From Promethearchaeota archaeon (GTDB lineage: Archaea; Asgardarchaeota; Lokiarchaeia; Sigynarchaeales; SOKP01), in the NCBI GenBank assembly GCA_019058515.1, contig JAHPYY010000173.1, forward strand, positions 1 through 64,000: DNA of 64,000 bases. The letters are read 5' to 3'. Below are positions 9,505 through 18,489 of this stretch, one piece after another. A model generated the notes under the pieces. The model did not search any database. It saw only the letters and a program-made list of their open reading frames with translations, and was not told the origin of the DNA. The position numbers and the translations under genes are program-made. Within the stretch, counting starts at the first letter, position 1, and every line of letters begins with the position of its first letter.

Positions 9505-10320
9505 ATGGGTATAAGAATGTCAATAGAATTTAAAGAGAAATTAAATGACTCATTTAAGGATTGGGGCAAGATATTAACAATTAATGAGTTATTGCTTAAG
9601 GTGCGACCTGATCTATTCGAACATGATTTTTTAAAATCTAATTCAAGATTAGTTTTTTGCGTGTGTCCCGACGATATAAACAGAATAGACGAAGTAGAAT
9701 CTGTAGAAGGCGCTTTAACTAAAAATTACAATGGTGAATTTCACCTCGGAGGATTAGGCGCATATCCTATGGGAGGAGTATCCGGAATTACAGCAGCAAG
9801 TCATCATCCCCCTGATAAAGTAGAAAATGGTTCAAGGAAAGATGGAAATATGATATTTTTCGTAAGTCCTCATATGGGTTTAATAAAAAACGGGCATGGA
9901 GATTTCATGTTTGGAAAACTTATAAGACCAGGACAAGAAAAAATCACCTCTTCTTGTGGAGCAATGATGGGGTTCTTAGCGGCACTTAAGCTAGCGGAAA
10001 GTCCAGATAATTTTTCAATTACCCCCGACACAGGTTCAATTGACCCCACAAGAATAGTTCTACACAACGATTTAATTAACAATTATTCGAACGAGTTAAA
10101 GGAAATGCTAGCAATACAAGATGAGAACCAGCAAGTCGTCGAACTTTTTAAGCTTAACTACGCATTAGTAGCTAATAAAGCAAAAGAAATGATCAAGGAG
10201 TTCCAAATAAGGGAAAGATATCATTTCAAAGGAAGTATTGCGTATCTTGGTGGTATTACAATAAATCTTGGAAATGAGGATCTATTTCTTTTGAAAGATT
10301 TAGAATATCCTTCAAATTAA
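9505..10320 (+). CDS. LCIB-type (theta/beta-like) carbonic anhydrase domain protein
   Basis: A 271-residue soluble protein resembling the limiting-CO2-inducible B/C family, zinc enzymes related to beta carbonic anhydrases. The family landmarks are in order: CVCPDDINR at 52-60 (candidate zinc Cys, then Asp and Arg), HLGGLGAYPMGGVSG at 80-94, the histidine motif SPHMG (His123), and SSCGA with Cys151 as the second candidate thiolate. A Cys-His-Cys metal site is therefore plausible. It stands alone between the ATPase operon and the GTPase gene. Activity is inferred from motifs recalled from the family. The alternative is a non-hydrating homologue, as proposed for some LCIB relatives. Confidence 0.7.
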   Translation: MGIRMSIEFKEKLNDSFKDWGKILTINELLLKVRPDLFEHDFLKSNSRLVFCVCPDDINRIDEVESVEGALTKNYNGEFHLGGLGAYPMGGVSGITAASHHPPDKVENGSRKDGNMIFFVSPHMGLIKNGHGDFMFGKLIRPGQEKITSSCGAMMGFLAALKLAESPDNFSITPDTGSIDPTRIVLHNDLINNYSNELKEMLAIQDENQQVVELFKLNYALVANKAKEMIKEFQIRERYHFKGSIAYLGGITINLGNEDLFLLKDLEYPSN

Positions 10321-10426
10321 TAAACATTCTTTTTTATTTTTTATTTTTAAACTTTATCGTTTTCGAGAGTTTTAAAAACAATTAATTTATTATGTATTTG
10401 CATTTAATTTTAGGAATATATTAAAT

Positions 10427-11386
10427 ATGCAGAAAGCAACCGTACTAAACGATCTGTTATCAAATTTGCTTAACGAAGTACAGGATCTTGTAGCAGCGTT
10501 AGTTGTAGATTTAGAGGGATTAATAATTGCGCAACAATCGGTACCAGGGTTTAACGAAGAGATTATCGGTGCAATAATGACAATATTAGAGCAAACGCTA
10601 AGTAAAATTAAAAGGTACACCGAGACCTCCTTTGGTAGTGGTACATTTGACACTAACGAATTTCGATTGTTTTACTTAGAATTAGGAAGCATTACTCCTG
10701 GATTGTTTGTATTAGTTGCTGATCCTTACGCTAATATAGAGGAATTTGTGTCGTATTCTTACATTGTAGCCGAAAAAGTCTCTTTAATCCTAAATAACCA
10801 AGAAACATCGACAAATTTACCCACATTTAAATCTGGAGAAATTTTGATTCCAAACCATATTAAAGATCCGTCGAATGGTAAGGTTGTGTTAAATAAATAC
10901 CTATTAATAGGCCCAGAGCGAGTAGGGAAGAGCAGCCTCTTAAATATGTATACAAAAGGAGATTTCATAGAAAAATATAAACCCACCATCGGTGTTTCGT
11001 ACGTAGAAAAGCAGTTGCAAATAACAAATCGAATAAATGTGTGTCTATTTGTGTTTGAGATGGGGGGTTTAAGGAGTTTCATGAAAATTCGTCGGTTCTT
11101 TTATAAAAATTCAAGAGCGGTTATAATTTTGTTTGATTATTCTCGAGAAGAAACTCTAGAGCAGATAAACGAATTTATCGAAGAAGCCCATTATTTCTTG
11201 AAAAACCAGGATGTTTCCTACATAATAGTAGGAAACAAAATCGATTTAATTGAAGATAGAGAGACGATAAGAAATAAAGCAATGGAAATCGCAAAAAAAT
11301 ACAATTGTACCTTCTTTGAAACCTCGGCTTACACTGGAGAAGGTTTAGACGAGTTTTTCACTCATTTAGCGTCTAATTACATCTAA
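10427..11386 (+). CDS. Roadblock/LC7 domain fused to a Ras-like small GTPase
   Basis: A 319-residue two-domain protein. Residues 1-120 or so form a roadblock/LC7 domain (VQDLVAALVVDLEGLIIAQQ). Residues 155-319 form a Ras/Rab-type GTPase. G1 is GPERVGKS at 162-169, G4 is NKID at 270-273, and G5 is ETSA at 298-301. The G3 motif is aberrant: it reads EMGGL at 211-215 where DTAGQ is usual. The magnesium Asp is therefore Glu and the catalytic Gln is Leu. Roadblock proteins normally regulate small GTPases in trans, and fusions of the two are characteristic of Asgard archaea. It has no lipidation signal and stands alone with its own upstream spacer of about 100 bases. Confidence 0.92.
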   Translation: MQKATVLNDLLSNLLNEVQDLVAALVVDLEGLIIAQQSVPGFNEEIIGAIMTILEQTLSKIKRYTETSFGSGTFDTNEFRLFYLELGSITPGLFVLVADPYANIEEFVSYSYIVAEKVSLILNNQETSTNLPTFKSGEILIPNHIKDPSNGKVVLNKYLLIGPERVGKSSLLNMYTKGDFIEKYKPTIGVSYVEKQLQITNRINVCLFVFEMGGLRSFMKIRRFFYKNSRAVIILFDYSREETLEQINEFIEEAHYFLKNQDVSYIIVGNKIDLIEDRETIRNKAMEIAKKYNCTFFETSAYTGEGLDEFFTHLASNYI

Positions 11387-11486
11387 TCAAGTCAATTCAT
11401 TCAGTTCAAAAATGGGGGCTTTTAATCACTCAATGGATTTTTTAACTATAAGTTAATGTTCTAACCAGTTGCGGTGATGTTGTACC

Positions 11487-13112
11487 TTGTCGATTAATGT
11501 AGTAATAGCAGACGACTCGAACTTTATGAGAAAAGTTATTACGGAGATTCTTTCAAATCACGAGGATATATCCATTGTAAGTACTGCTCAAAATGGTAAA
11601 GAAGCAATAGAAGTTGTTAGGAAGCTAAAACCTGATGTTTTGATTTTAGATCTTGTTATGCCAGAAATGAGCGGAATTGAAGCACTGAAAATAATCATCT
11701 CGGAATTTGCATTACCAGTAATTATTTTATCCGCAATTAATCCTCAAATGATGGATGCGAGCATGCAAGCTCTGTTAATAGGGGCGTTTGATTATATTAT
11801 AAAACCAGGAGGTATAGAATCGGGAGACCTTCATAAATTTAAACAAGAAGTCCTATTTAAGGTACTATTAGCGTCTCATTCAAAAATTCAAAAACAAATT
11901 CTAAAAAAAAATAAAGAATTTCAAGAAAGATCGTATTTAAGGCAAGAACATGTATCAGAAGCTTTTAAATTTGGACAATACTTAAATCGAGTTATTCCAG
12001 CTTCCACTGACGATGACATCCTGGAAGAATGGGAAGATAAGGTTACTAAACAAAGATCCGAAGAAAAAATCCTAGAATTGCTTAAAAAGGACGAATTTCC
12101 CGTTAATCCTTCGTTAAGACAAGATCTTGTCTCGAAAATATTTCAGAAAGGTTTGCAATATTCAAAAGAAAGTAAACTCGTTGAAGAATCAGAAAGTCAA
12201 TCTGCTCCAAGCGTTCATTATGGTATCAACGATGTAATTAAAAAAATCACAGAAAAAACGCTGCTAGATAAAGAAATTACCATAAAGCCTATTACACCTC
12301 AACGCAAAGAAAAGAGTTATCAGAAAGCTACCCCTAAAATTAAAAGAAGAACCATTGAAGACTCAACATTCGTCAAACCAGAATTAATTACTGATAAAAA
12401 GTCAGTTCCAAAGAAAATTAGCCTTGAAAACATACCGGCATTATCGAGTATAACATTAAAACCAAAGAATTTAAGCCCAATTCCCCTTCCGAAAGCCACA
12501 TTAAAATCACAAGACTACTCATTATTAATAGATTACAATATTATAGTTATTGGTGCAAGTGTGGGGGGACCTAAAACCATTACTAACATCTGTAAATCTC
12601 TTACTGAGGATGTAGATTCACCGATTGTTATCGTACAGCATTTAAACGCAGACTTCATTAATATTTTCGTTAAAACTTTAAATAATTTCAGTCGATTGCC
12701 TATTAAAAGTACTGAAAACGGAGAATTTCTTGAGAAAGGAGTAATATATATTGCTCCGGGTAATAAACACACCGAATTAACAATTGTTAGCAAGCGACCT
12801 TACCTAAGAACTTTTGTTGGAACCCCAATAAATTTCTTCATGCCGTCTATCGATGTGTTATTTAAATCAGCAGCTAGTTTGTTTAAACACCACATTATGG
12901 GTATTTTGTTGACTGGAATGGGGGAAGACGGAGTTCAAGGTCTAGAACACATCAAATGTGCTGGAGGCGTAACCATCGCCGAGTCAGAGGAAACAGCCAT
13001 ATTGTACGGAATGCCTAAAAACGCCATAGAGAAGGGTTTTGTAGACTATGTCTTACCTTATTACGATATCCCATCCTATATTACTAGATTTTCTCGGGAA
13101 ATAAGAAATTAA
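11487..13112 (+). CDS. cheB: Orphan CheB: receiver domain plus protein-glutamate methylesterase
   Basis: A 541-residue protein with an N-terminal response-regulator receiver domain (acidic pair at 9-10, phospho-acceptor Asp55 in LDLVMPEMSG, Lys in YIIKPGG). The C-terminal CheB methylesterase domain begins near residue 350. Its catalytic triad is visible as Ser358 in GASVGG, His385 in VQHL and Asp481 in TGMGEDG. The two domains are separated by a linker of about 220 residues rich in Lys, Glu and Pro, far longer than usual. Translation probably starts at TTG 11487 after a GGTGATG ribosome site. No cheA, cheR or chemoreceptor gene is in the window, so its partners are elsewhere or absent. Confidence 0.93.
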   Translation: MSINVVIADDSNFMRKVITEILSNHEDISIVSTAQNGKEAIEVVRKLKPDVLILDLVMPEMSGIEALKIIISEFALPVIILSAINPQMMDASMQALLIGAFDYIIKPGGIESGDLHKFKQEVLFKVLLASHSKIQKQILKKNKEFQERSYLRQEHVSEAFKFGQYLNRVIPASTDDDILEEWEDKVTKQRSEEKILELLKKDEFPVNPSLRQDLVSKIFQKGLQYSKESKLVEESESQSAPSVHYGINDVIKKITEKTLLDKEITIKPITPQRKEKSYQKATPKIKRRTIEDSTFVKPELITDKKSVPKKISLENIPALSSITLKPKNLSPIPLPKATLKSQDYSLLIDYNIIVIGASVGGPKTITNICKSLTEDVDSPIVIVQHLNADFINIFVKTLNNFSRLPIKSTENGEFLEKGVIYIAPGNKHTELTIVSKRPYLRTFVGTPINFFMPSIDVLFKSAASLFKHHIMGILLTGMGEDGVQGLEHIKCAGGVTIAESEETAILYGMPKNAIEKGFVDYVLPYYDIPSYITRFSREIRN

Positions 13113-13211
13113 GACTACTCTAAAAGCTCTTCTCTAAAAAAAATCTGAACATATCGCTATTTTTAGAAGGTAATGATGGTTTTGTTTTCTGAAAATTTTT
13201 AAATAAGATAC

Positions 13212-13631
13212 TTGCGTTATGAATTATTAATGTATAAAATCGAGTGTTTATCTGATAACAATCTCTACATTAAGGTATTAGGAAAGTTTCCTAAGTCTGT
13301 AGCGGGATCGTTTATCGAGGAATTTGAACGAAAAACTTCCGAACTAGAGCAATTTTCTGTGATCGTTGATTGCTCCGATTTAATCTTCCTCAAACTTGAG
13401 TCGTTTCAAATAATTCTTGACTTATTGGTAAAAGATAACGATAAACTCGATAAATCTGCCTTCGTAATTTCTGAAAATCAATTATTGAAAGAGGAAGCGA
13501 GAATTCTTTTAGAAAAAGTGGAGTCTGGTAAGAGAAAAATCGTTTCAACCATAGACGGAGCAAAAGAATGGATAGGATTGAAAGAAATCGTTTTTCACAA
13601 AACAGATACCGACTCTAGCTGTTCAGATTAG
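13212..13631 (+). CDS. Small STAS/SpoIIAA-like protein
   Basis: A 139-residue (or 133-residue) soluble protein. The pattern of a strand, a helix, the strand FSVIVDCSDLIFLKLES and later KIVSTIDGAKEWIG resembles the STAS/SpoIIAA-like fold. It is too divergent for certainty, and no phosphorylatable serine can be assigned. The start is either TTG 13212 or ATG 13230. The downstream ATG is preferred because neither has a Shine-Dalgarno. It follows cheB by 100 bases on the same strand, so a role in signalling is possible but inferred only from context. Confidence 0.55.
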   Translation: MRYELLMYKIECLSDNNLYIKVLGKFPKSVAGSFIEEFERKTSELEQFSVIVDCSDLIFLKLESFQIILDLLVKDNDKLDKSAFVISENQLLKEEARILLEKVESGKRKIVSTIDGAKEWIGLKEIVFHKTDTDSSCSD

Positions 13632-13679
13632 GGAAATTTAATCTTTACGCTAACTGTATCCTAATTATAAACTTATTAA

Positions 13680-14540
13680 TCACTCTTGTATACCGTACAC
13701 TTGTTTAGGGCAAAGATATTGCGGATACTTTTCTAATAGTTCTATTCGCGCTTTGTAGCAAAGATGACAAGCGTCAACGAAATACTCTCCAACAGCTAGG
13801 GAATATGCTCTAACTAATCCTGCGGGACCTTGATCAAGCAGGATTTTACCTATTGGATGAGAGGTGGGATCATAATTTTGTACTAGTTTCGAGAAGGGGG
13901 TCTCGATAAAGTTACCTATGCTTATACCTTGACAAATAAACATATTTCCAAAGGGATCCAAGTGAATTCTTCCAATGTTTACAAAGTCCTCGGCAGGACA
14001 TTTATCAAATTGCTCCCAATGCATCATTTCTCTACCCGCAATTAGTTTTTCTGCAGCGCGTCCGCGACAATAAAGCTCTTCACCGAAATCGTCCGCGCAA
14101 GTCAAAGTTGTAATAGGTATTTCTAAATTTTTTGCAGCTAATCTTGCGACTCTCGAAGGATTGTCTTTATCATCTTCGAAATGGTAACTATCATCGCTTA
14201 CGCTAAAATCCGAGATTTCCATATCAGCTAGTGGTTTAAGCCAAACCATCGCATCTTTAATCGAAGTAGCCCAATAGGAATTTGTCACAATCCCTACGGA
14301 AAATCCTCTATCTCGTGCGAGTTTAACACCTTCTAGCATAATCGGATAATACAGAAAGGGTTCACCACCTTCAAAGTACACCCACCTCACCGTATCGATT
14401 TTCTTCGCTTCGTCTAAAACATCTTTTAACTGTTGAACTGTAAAAGTCCCTTTAGAGCCTGGACTTGAATACAAAAAACAATGGTCGCACTCAAAGATGC
14501 ATTTATAAGTCAATAAAAAATGGATTCCAGACAATTTCAT
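13680..14540 (-). CDS. Radical SAM protein with SPASM-like C-terminus
   Basis: A 286-residue radical SAM enzyme. The cluster motif C-x3-C-x2-C is Cys14, Cys18 and Cys21, followed by the glycine-rich FEGGEPF motif (residues near 55) that contacts SAM. Further cysteines in the last third (in KCPAED, FICQG, CHLCY and YLCPK) could bind an auxiliary iron-sulfur cluster, as in SPASM proteins. The substrate cannot be deduced: there is no precursor peptide gene or obvious pathway partner beside it. It is convergent with the STAS-like gene and separated from the DtxR gene by a 359-base spacer. Confidence 0.88.
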   Translation of the reverse strand: MKLSGIHFLLTYKCIFECDHCFLYSSPGSKGTFTVQQLKDVLDEAKKIDTVRWVYFEGGEPFLYYPIMLEGVKLARDRGFSVGIVTNSYWATSIKDAMVWLKPLADMEISDFSVSDDSYHFEDDKDNPSRVARLAAKNLEIPITTLTCADDFGEELYCRGRAAEKLIAGREMMHWEQFDKCPAEDFVNIGRIHLDPFGNMFICQGISIGNFIETPFSKLVQNYDPTSHPIGKILLDQGPAGLVRAYSLAVGEYFVDACHLCYKARIELLEKYPQYLCPKQVYGIQE

Positions 14541-14899
14541 CCTATTTCAAAATAAGAAACTCATATTAATGAATGTTTTCTATTAATCGAGAATCGAGAA
14601 AAATGCTATAGGAACAATCTTGATAGCAAGAATGTTAAACTTTTTTGGGTTTAATAGGAGTGTATATTATTCCATTAGTTTCAAACCTTTTTGAAATGAT
14701 AATATCACTAAGATTCTTAATTTGGTCTTTACGCGAAAACTAATAAAAAATTAAAAAAATTATTGATTAAAATATTACAAAATTTTCTTAATTTAAAGTA
14801 ACTATGTATTCCAGAGCCACTAATATACTTATATAATTGAAATCAATGCGGTTTTGGTAATTTATAGCTTAAAGGTGATAAACGGTTAAATCTTAAATT
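14541..14899. other. Intergenic spacer without a recognisable gene
   Basis: AT-rich spacer between the radical SAM gene and the metal regulator gene, both on the minus strand. I see no credible reading frame or RNA gene. A short inverted repeat, TTTCAA/TTGAAA, lies near 14680-14700. The part next to 14540 should hold the radical SAM promoter. Confidence 0.5.
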
Positions 14900-15334
14900 T
14901 TATTTTTTTTTAACCTTTTCAAAATCTTTGTCACAATAACAATATTGCGATGGGATAATATCATGTCCGCAAGGACATTTATTGGGATGGTTATACTTTT
15001 CACATATTTTATTAATGATATCACAAGAGAATAATAAATTAAATTTCTCACTTTCAGCATGAGCTTGATCAACAGATAATCCTAGCTCGTTATATAGCAT
15101 TACTTCTAATAATTGCATATGACGTATAAGTTCCCTTGCGAGATCTAACCCCTTATCAGTAAGAGAAACAGTGTGATAAGCTCTATATTCAACAAAATGG
15201 CTTTTTTTCAATCGCTTTACGCAACTTCCTATTGTAGAATGTGGAAGTTGTAATAATTCCTTGAGCTCACCTATTTTAAGAGGTCTATTTTCCTGATAAA
15301 TTAACTTTAATACCTTGGAATCTAAATCCTGCAT
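14900..15334 (-). CDS. DtxR/MntR-family metal-dependent repressor
   Basis: A 144-residue regulator. Residues 1-65 form a winged helix (recognition segment near LPHSTIGSCVKRLKK). Residues 70-120 form the dimerisation and metal-binding helices, with the family pattern LTDKGLDLARELIRHMQLLEVMLYNELG and then HAESEKFNLLFS. The last part has four cysteines and a histidine (CPCGH, CYCD), which is unusual and may hold an extra metal. There is no SH3-like third domain, so it is the short archaeal/MntR form. It is divergent from a metal ABC transporter. Palindromes in front of both transporter units make it their probable repressor. Its size and helix pattern also resemble iron-dependent IdeR-like proteins. 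Confidence 0.85.
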   Translation of the reverse strand: MQDLDSKVLKLIYQENRPLKIGELKELLQLPHSTIGSCVKRLKKSHFVEYRAYHTVSLTDKGLDLARELIRHMQLLEVMLYNELGLSVDQAHAESEKFNLLFSCDIINKICEKYNHPNKCPCGHDIIPSQYCYCDKDFEKVKKK

Positions 15335-15560
15335 TTTAACTATTGCTTAGTTTTTTGAACGCTTGCCCCTCAAAGGGTTAATTATTGAAGTAAAATACTG
15401 TTTAAGAGAATTAACGATTAGCATTTCTTAAGTTTTTTTAGTTTGGAAAATGAATAATAAGGTCTTAAGCATTATCAAAGAAATATTTTTAATCCAGTAT
15501 ACCCTTTTTACAATTTAAGAACAAATACGATATATCGTAAAATTAATAGGGCTAATTAAA
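15335..15560. promoter_or_regulatory. Divergent promoter region of the metal regulator and transporter
   Basis: A 226-base spacer separating the minus-strand DtxR-like gene from the plus-strand permease gene. Both promoters must lie here. The palindrome at 15526-15539 sits at the permease end only. I saw no second copy near the regulator gene, so autoregulation is not supported. Confidence 0.6.
15526..15539. promoter_or_regulatory. Perfect 14-bp palindrome, probable DtxR-type operator
   Basis: TACGATATATCGTA is its own reverse complement. It ends 21 bases before the ATG of the metal permease gene, where it would overlap the transcription start. Near copies occur in front of the divergent binding-protein gene (18490-18503 and 18510-18523). 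The shared sequence across two transport units beside a DtxR-family gene supports an operator role. This is inference from position and symmetry. Confidence 0.75.
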
Positions 15561-16595
15561 ATGATTTATGTAAGCATTATTGATTTTTTTTTACTATTTA
15601 ATAGACCATGGATGATCCGTTCTCTTATTGCAGCCATAATTATAGGAATTGTAGGTGGAATTATTGGCACATTCATCATATTAAGGAAAGTAATATTTTT
15701 AGGAGAAGCGGTTGCTCATTCTGCATTTGCGGGAGCAAGTTTAGGCATGATCTTCGGAATTAATCCAATATTTACCATTTTCATCTTTTCTGAATTAAGT
15801 GCTTTTTCCGTAGGATATGTCAATCAGAAAAAAATTTTGAACGAAGACATAGTAATTGGAATTATATTTTCTGCCACTTTAGGATTAGGAATTATTTTTC
15901 TGAGTTTTTTAGATGAATTTTCTTCTGGTGCATCATCTATTCTATTTGGCGCAATATTACTTATTAGTGATTTACAGCTTTTACTCGTTATAAGTTCTAG
16001 TTTAGTCGTGTTGATTATCGTGTTAATTTTCAGGAAAGAATACAAATTAATGGCTTTTGATAAAGAATTAGCTCAAATTTCGGGATTACCCATTAAAAAG
16101 TTGGATTACTTATTTTTAGCGATGCTTGCGTTGTTGATTACATTTTATCTCAACTCAATAGGTGCGATTCTTGTTTTTGGGTTATTTATTATGCCTAGCG
16201 CTGCTGCTTATATGTTGACTTATAATTTTAAAAAGTTGTTAGTGATATCATCGATATTTGGAGTGATTTCTGGATTTTTTGGAATCATGATTTCATTTTT
16301 ATTTCTCATGCCTGGAGGACCTTCAATTATCATCGTAGCAGCTAGTATCTTTATTATATCGTATATCTTATCGCCTAAGAGAAAATCGTTAGCTAAAACA
16401 CCGTCTGAATGTAAATTTTGTGGTATGGAAGAAACTCCAGTTGAACATACCATTGATATTGATGTTCCTCATATTCACGACGAAGAAAGTAGAAAAATAA
16501 TGTTAAGAGTAAATCCTAAAAAAATGCCGATCGAACACTCATGGAAAGGCCATAAAACTCTAGCACTCTCAGAAGAAGAAGCGAAGGAGGAGTAA
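15561..16595 (+). CDS. Metal (Zn/Mn-type) ABC transporter permease
   Basis: A 344-residue permease of the ZnuB/MntB/TroC family with about eight or nine membrane helices in the first 275 residues. The conserved segments GGIIGTFIILRKVIFLGEAV and HSAFAGASLG near the N-terminus and FGLFIMPSAAAYML later are typical. The last 65 residues are a hydrophilic extension with a CKFCG motif and several histidines (VEHTIDIDVPHIHDEE, IEHSWKGH). Ordinary family members lack this, and it may bind metal. The gene is followed after 7 bases by the ATPase gene. A palindromic operator lies just upstream. Confidence 0.92.
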   Translation: MIYVSIIDFFLLFNRPWMIRSLIAAIIIGIVGGIIGTFIILRKVIFLGEAVAHSAFAGASLGMIFGINPIFTIFIFSELSAFSVGYVNQKKILNEDIVIGIIFSATLGLGIIFLSFLDEFSSGASSILFGAILLISDLQLLLVISSSLVVLIIVLIFRKEYKLMAFDKELAQISGLPIKKLDYLFLAMLALLITFYLNSIGAILVFGLFIMPSAAAYMLTYNFKKLLVISSIFGVISGFFGIMISFLFLMPGGPSIIIVAASIFIISYILSPKRKSLAKTPSECKFCGMEETPVEHTIDIDVPHIHDEESRKIMLRVNPKKMPIEHSWKGHKTLALSEEEAKEE

Positions 16596-16602
16596 ACTAT
16601 CG

Positions 16603-17349
16603 ATGAACGCGTGTTTAGAGGGAGATGCAATCTGTATAAATGGGTTAACAGTACTATACGGAGATGTAGTGGCACTATGGCAAATAAATTTAGATGTAAG
16701 TAAAGGTGATTATGTTGGTATAGCTGGACCTAATGCTGCCGGTAAGACTACTCTTCTAAAAGCAATATTAGGTTTAATTGAACCACTTGAGGGGCAGATT
16801 TCAATACTTGGTACCAATATTCACAATGGAAAAGCGAAATCCAAGGAAATCTTAAAAAAAGTCGCATATGTCCCTCAAGTACATAAAATCGATAACTTTT
16901 TTCCAGCAAGTGTTTTAGATGTTGTTTTAATGGGTAGATACAGCATGAATGGACTTGGTAGTCGATTAAAAGAAATAGATTACAAAATTACCGAAGAAGA
17001 AATAAGAAAAATTGGTATGTGGAACCAAAGAGAGAGACCAATTGGTCATCTTAGTGGGGGCCAGCAACAAAAGGTCTTGATTGCTAGAGCCTTAGCAAAA
17101 GAACCAGAGATTTTATTATTAGACGAACCTACAAGCAATTTAGATTTTAAAATTACTCGTGAAATATCAGAATTGATTACAAACTTGCATAAAGAAAGGA
17201 ATTTAACCGTGATAACAATTAACCATAATCTTAAACTCTTAAGGCAAGAAGTCGAAAGATTTGTAATTTTAAATAAAGCAATCGTCTACGAAGGTCCTCC
17301 TGATTCTCCAATAGTGGATGAAGTCATTGATAAAACATTTTTTTCATAG
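16603..17349 (+). CDS. Metal ABC transporter ATP-binding protein
   Basis: A 248-residue ABC ATPase of the ZnuC/MntA type. Walker A is GPNAAGKTT (around residues 42-50), the signature is LSGGQQQK, and Walker B is EILLLDEPTSNLD, followed by the switch histidine in INHN. The segment VPQVHKIDNFFPASVLDVVLMGR is typical of zinc/manganese import ATPases. A Shine-Dalgarno, AAGGAGGAG, lies at the end of the permease gene. It forms an operon with the permease. The binding protein gene converges from the opposite strand. Confidence 0.95.
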   Translation: MNACLEGDAICINGLTVLYGDVVALWQINLDVSKGDYVGIAGPNAAGKTTLLKAILGLIEPLEGQISILGTNIHNGKAKSKEILKKVAYVPQVHKIDNFFPASVLDVVLMGRYSMNGLGSRLKEIDYKITEEEIRKIGMWNQRERPIGHLSGGQQQKVLIARALAKEPEILLLDEPTSNLDFKITREISELITNLHKERNLTVITINHNLKLLRQEVERFVILNKAIVYEGPPDSPIVDEVIDKTFFS

Positions 17350-17382
17350 AGATTGCCCCCGAGATTAAATTTTAAAAAAATT

Positions 17383-18474
17383 TTATTTTATTCTTTTCCT
17401 TACATCTCTTCCTATAATCAGGGATATTCCAAGAAATGAAATTATTAGTAAGAAAAAGTGATAACCAGATATTGCTTCTCTTTGTGGAAATGTTGGATTT
17501 TCTAATTGATATACATTAAATTCAATCATTTCTAAATAAGTATCGATTTGTTCTCCAAACTGAGATTTTAGATTCTCAGGGGTGTTGACGGGAAGGAGTG
17601 GAGTAAGCCAAGTAAGCATTGCTCCATTATCAATTGCTACTGTTTCTGCATTTGCTTTACCTTCTGCTTCTTGAGGATGATATAGTACGATGACACTGGA
17701 ATTAATTAATTTGTAAACCTCATCTAAATGCTCTGGAGAAATGGTACCACCTGGTTGCTGTTCGATCACAGCAACTCTCTCGATTCCTAAATCTTCAAAG
17801 AAATAAATAAATGCTGGATGAAAAGGACATACTTTCATATTCAAAAATGGTTTTTGAGACGCTATTAAATTTAAATTTTCTAAAGACGTTTCAAGTTGAG
17901 ATTTGTAGGAGTTGTAATTCTGATCTATTTCTTGATTAAAGCTGGAAGGCTGAAACACGCCTATTTCTTCTTTAATTCCATCTCTCAAACGATTTACAAA
18001 TTTAATAGCATAATGGGGGCTTGTCCAGAAATGCCCGTTTTTAGGGTGAGAACCATCAGGTAAAATCCACACAGGATCTTCGATAGGATCCGCTCCATTT
18101 TCGGGATCCTCTAATGTTGGAACTCGTAAAGTCAATGTAGGGACATTTGGAAAGGCATTAGCTATTTGTTGAGCGTATGCTTCGATAGGAATTCCCAACA
18201 TAACGTAGAGATCTGCTCCGTCCATTTTCAAAACAGCTTCTGCTGAAGGATCGTAGGAATGAATATCTTGAGGACCACTCACTAATGTTTCTACATCACA
18301 TAAATCTCCGACTATATTCTTAGTCCAATCCTCTGTTATTGAAAAATAACATACAATCTTGGGTTTATCCTGTTGTACTAATACTTTTTCGTTTCCATTA
18401 AATAAAATTGGACTAGAGAGCATAGCAAATGTGGTGAAAAAAGCAAGAAATACAATTGTTTGAGTATTCTTCAT
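17383..18474 (-). CDS. Metal ABC transporter substrate-binding protein (ZnuA/MntC-like), membrane-anchored
   Basis: A cluster A-I metal-binding protein of about 363 residues. From the ATG at 18474 the protein begins with a signal sequence (MKNTQTIVFLAFFTTFAMLSS) and ends with a membrane helix plus basic tail, so it is held outside the cell membrane. Candidate ligands are the histidines in DIHSYDP, GHFWTSPH, CPFHPAF and LYHPQE. The frame is open to 18534, but a start there would place both operator-like palindromes inside the gene, so 18474 is preferred. The metal cannot be told from sequence; zinc or manganese is likely. Confidence 0.9.
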   Translation of the reverse strand: MKNTQTIVFLAFFTTFAMLSSPILFNGNEKVLVQQDKPKIVCYFSITEDWTKNIVGDLCDVETLVSGPQDIHSYDPSAEAVLKMDGADLYVMLGIPIEAYAQQIANAFPNVPTLTLRVPTLEDPENGADPIEDPVWILPDGSHPKNGHFWTSPHYAIKFVNRLRDGIKEEIGVFQPSSFNQEIDQNYNSYKSQLETSLENLNLIASQKPFLNMKVCPFHPAFIYFFEDLGIERVAVIEQQPGGTISPEHLDEVYKLINSSVIVLYHPQEAEGKANAETVAIDNGAMLTWLTPLLPVNTPENLKSQFGEQIDTYLEMIEFNVYQLENPTFPQREAISGYHFFLLIISFLGISLIIGRDVRKRIK

Positions 18475-18489
18475 GATGTTAAATGGCTT

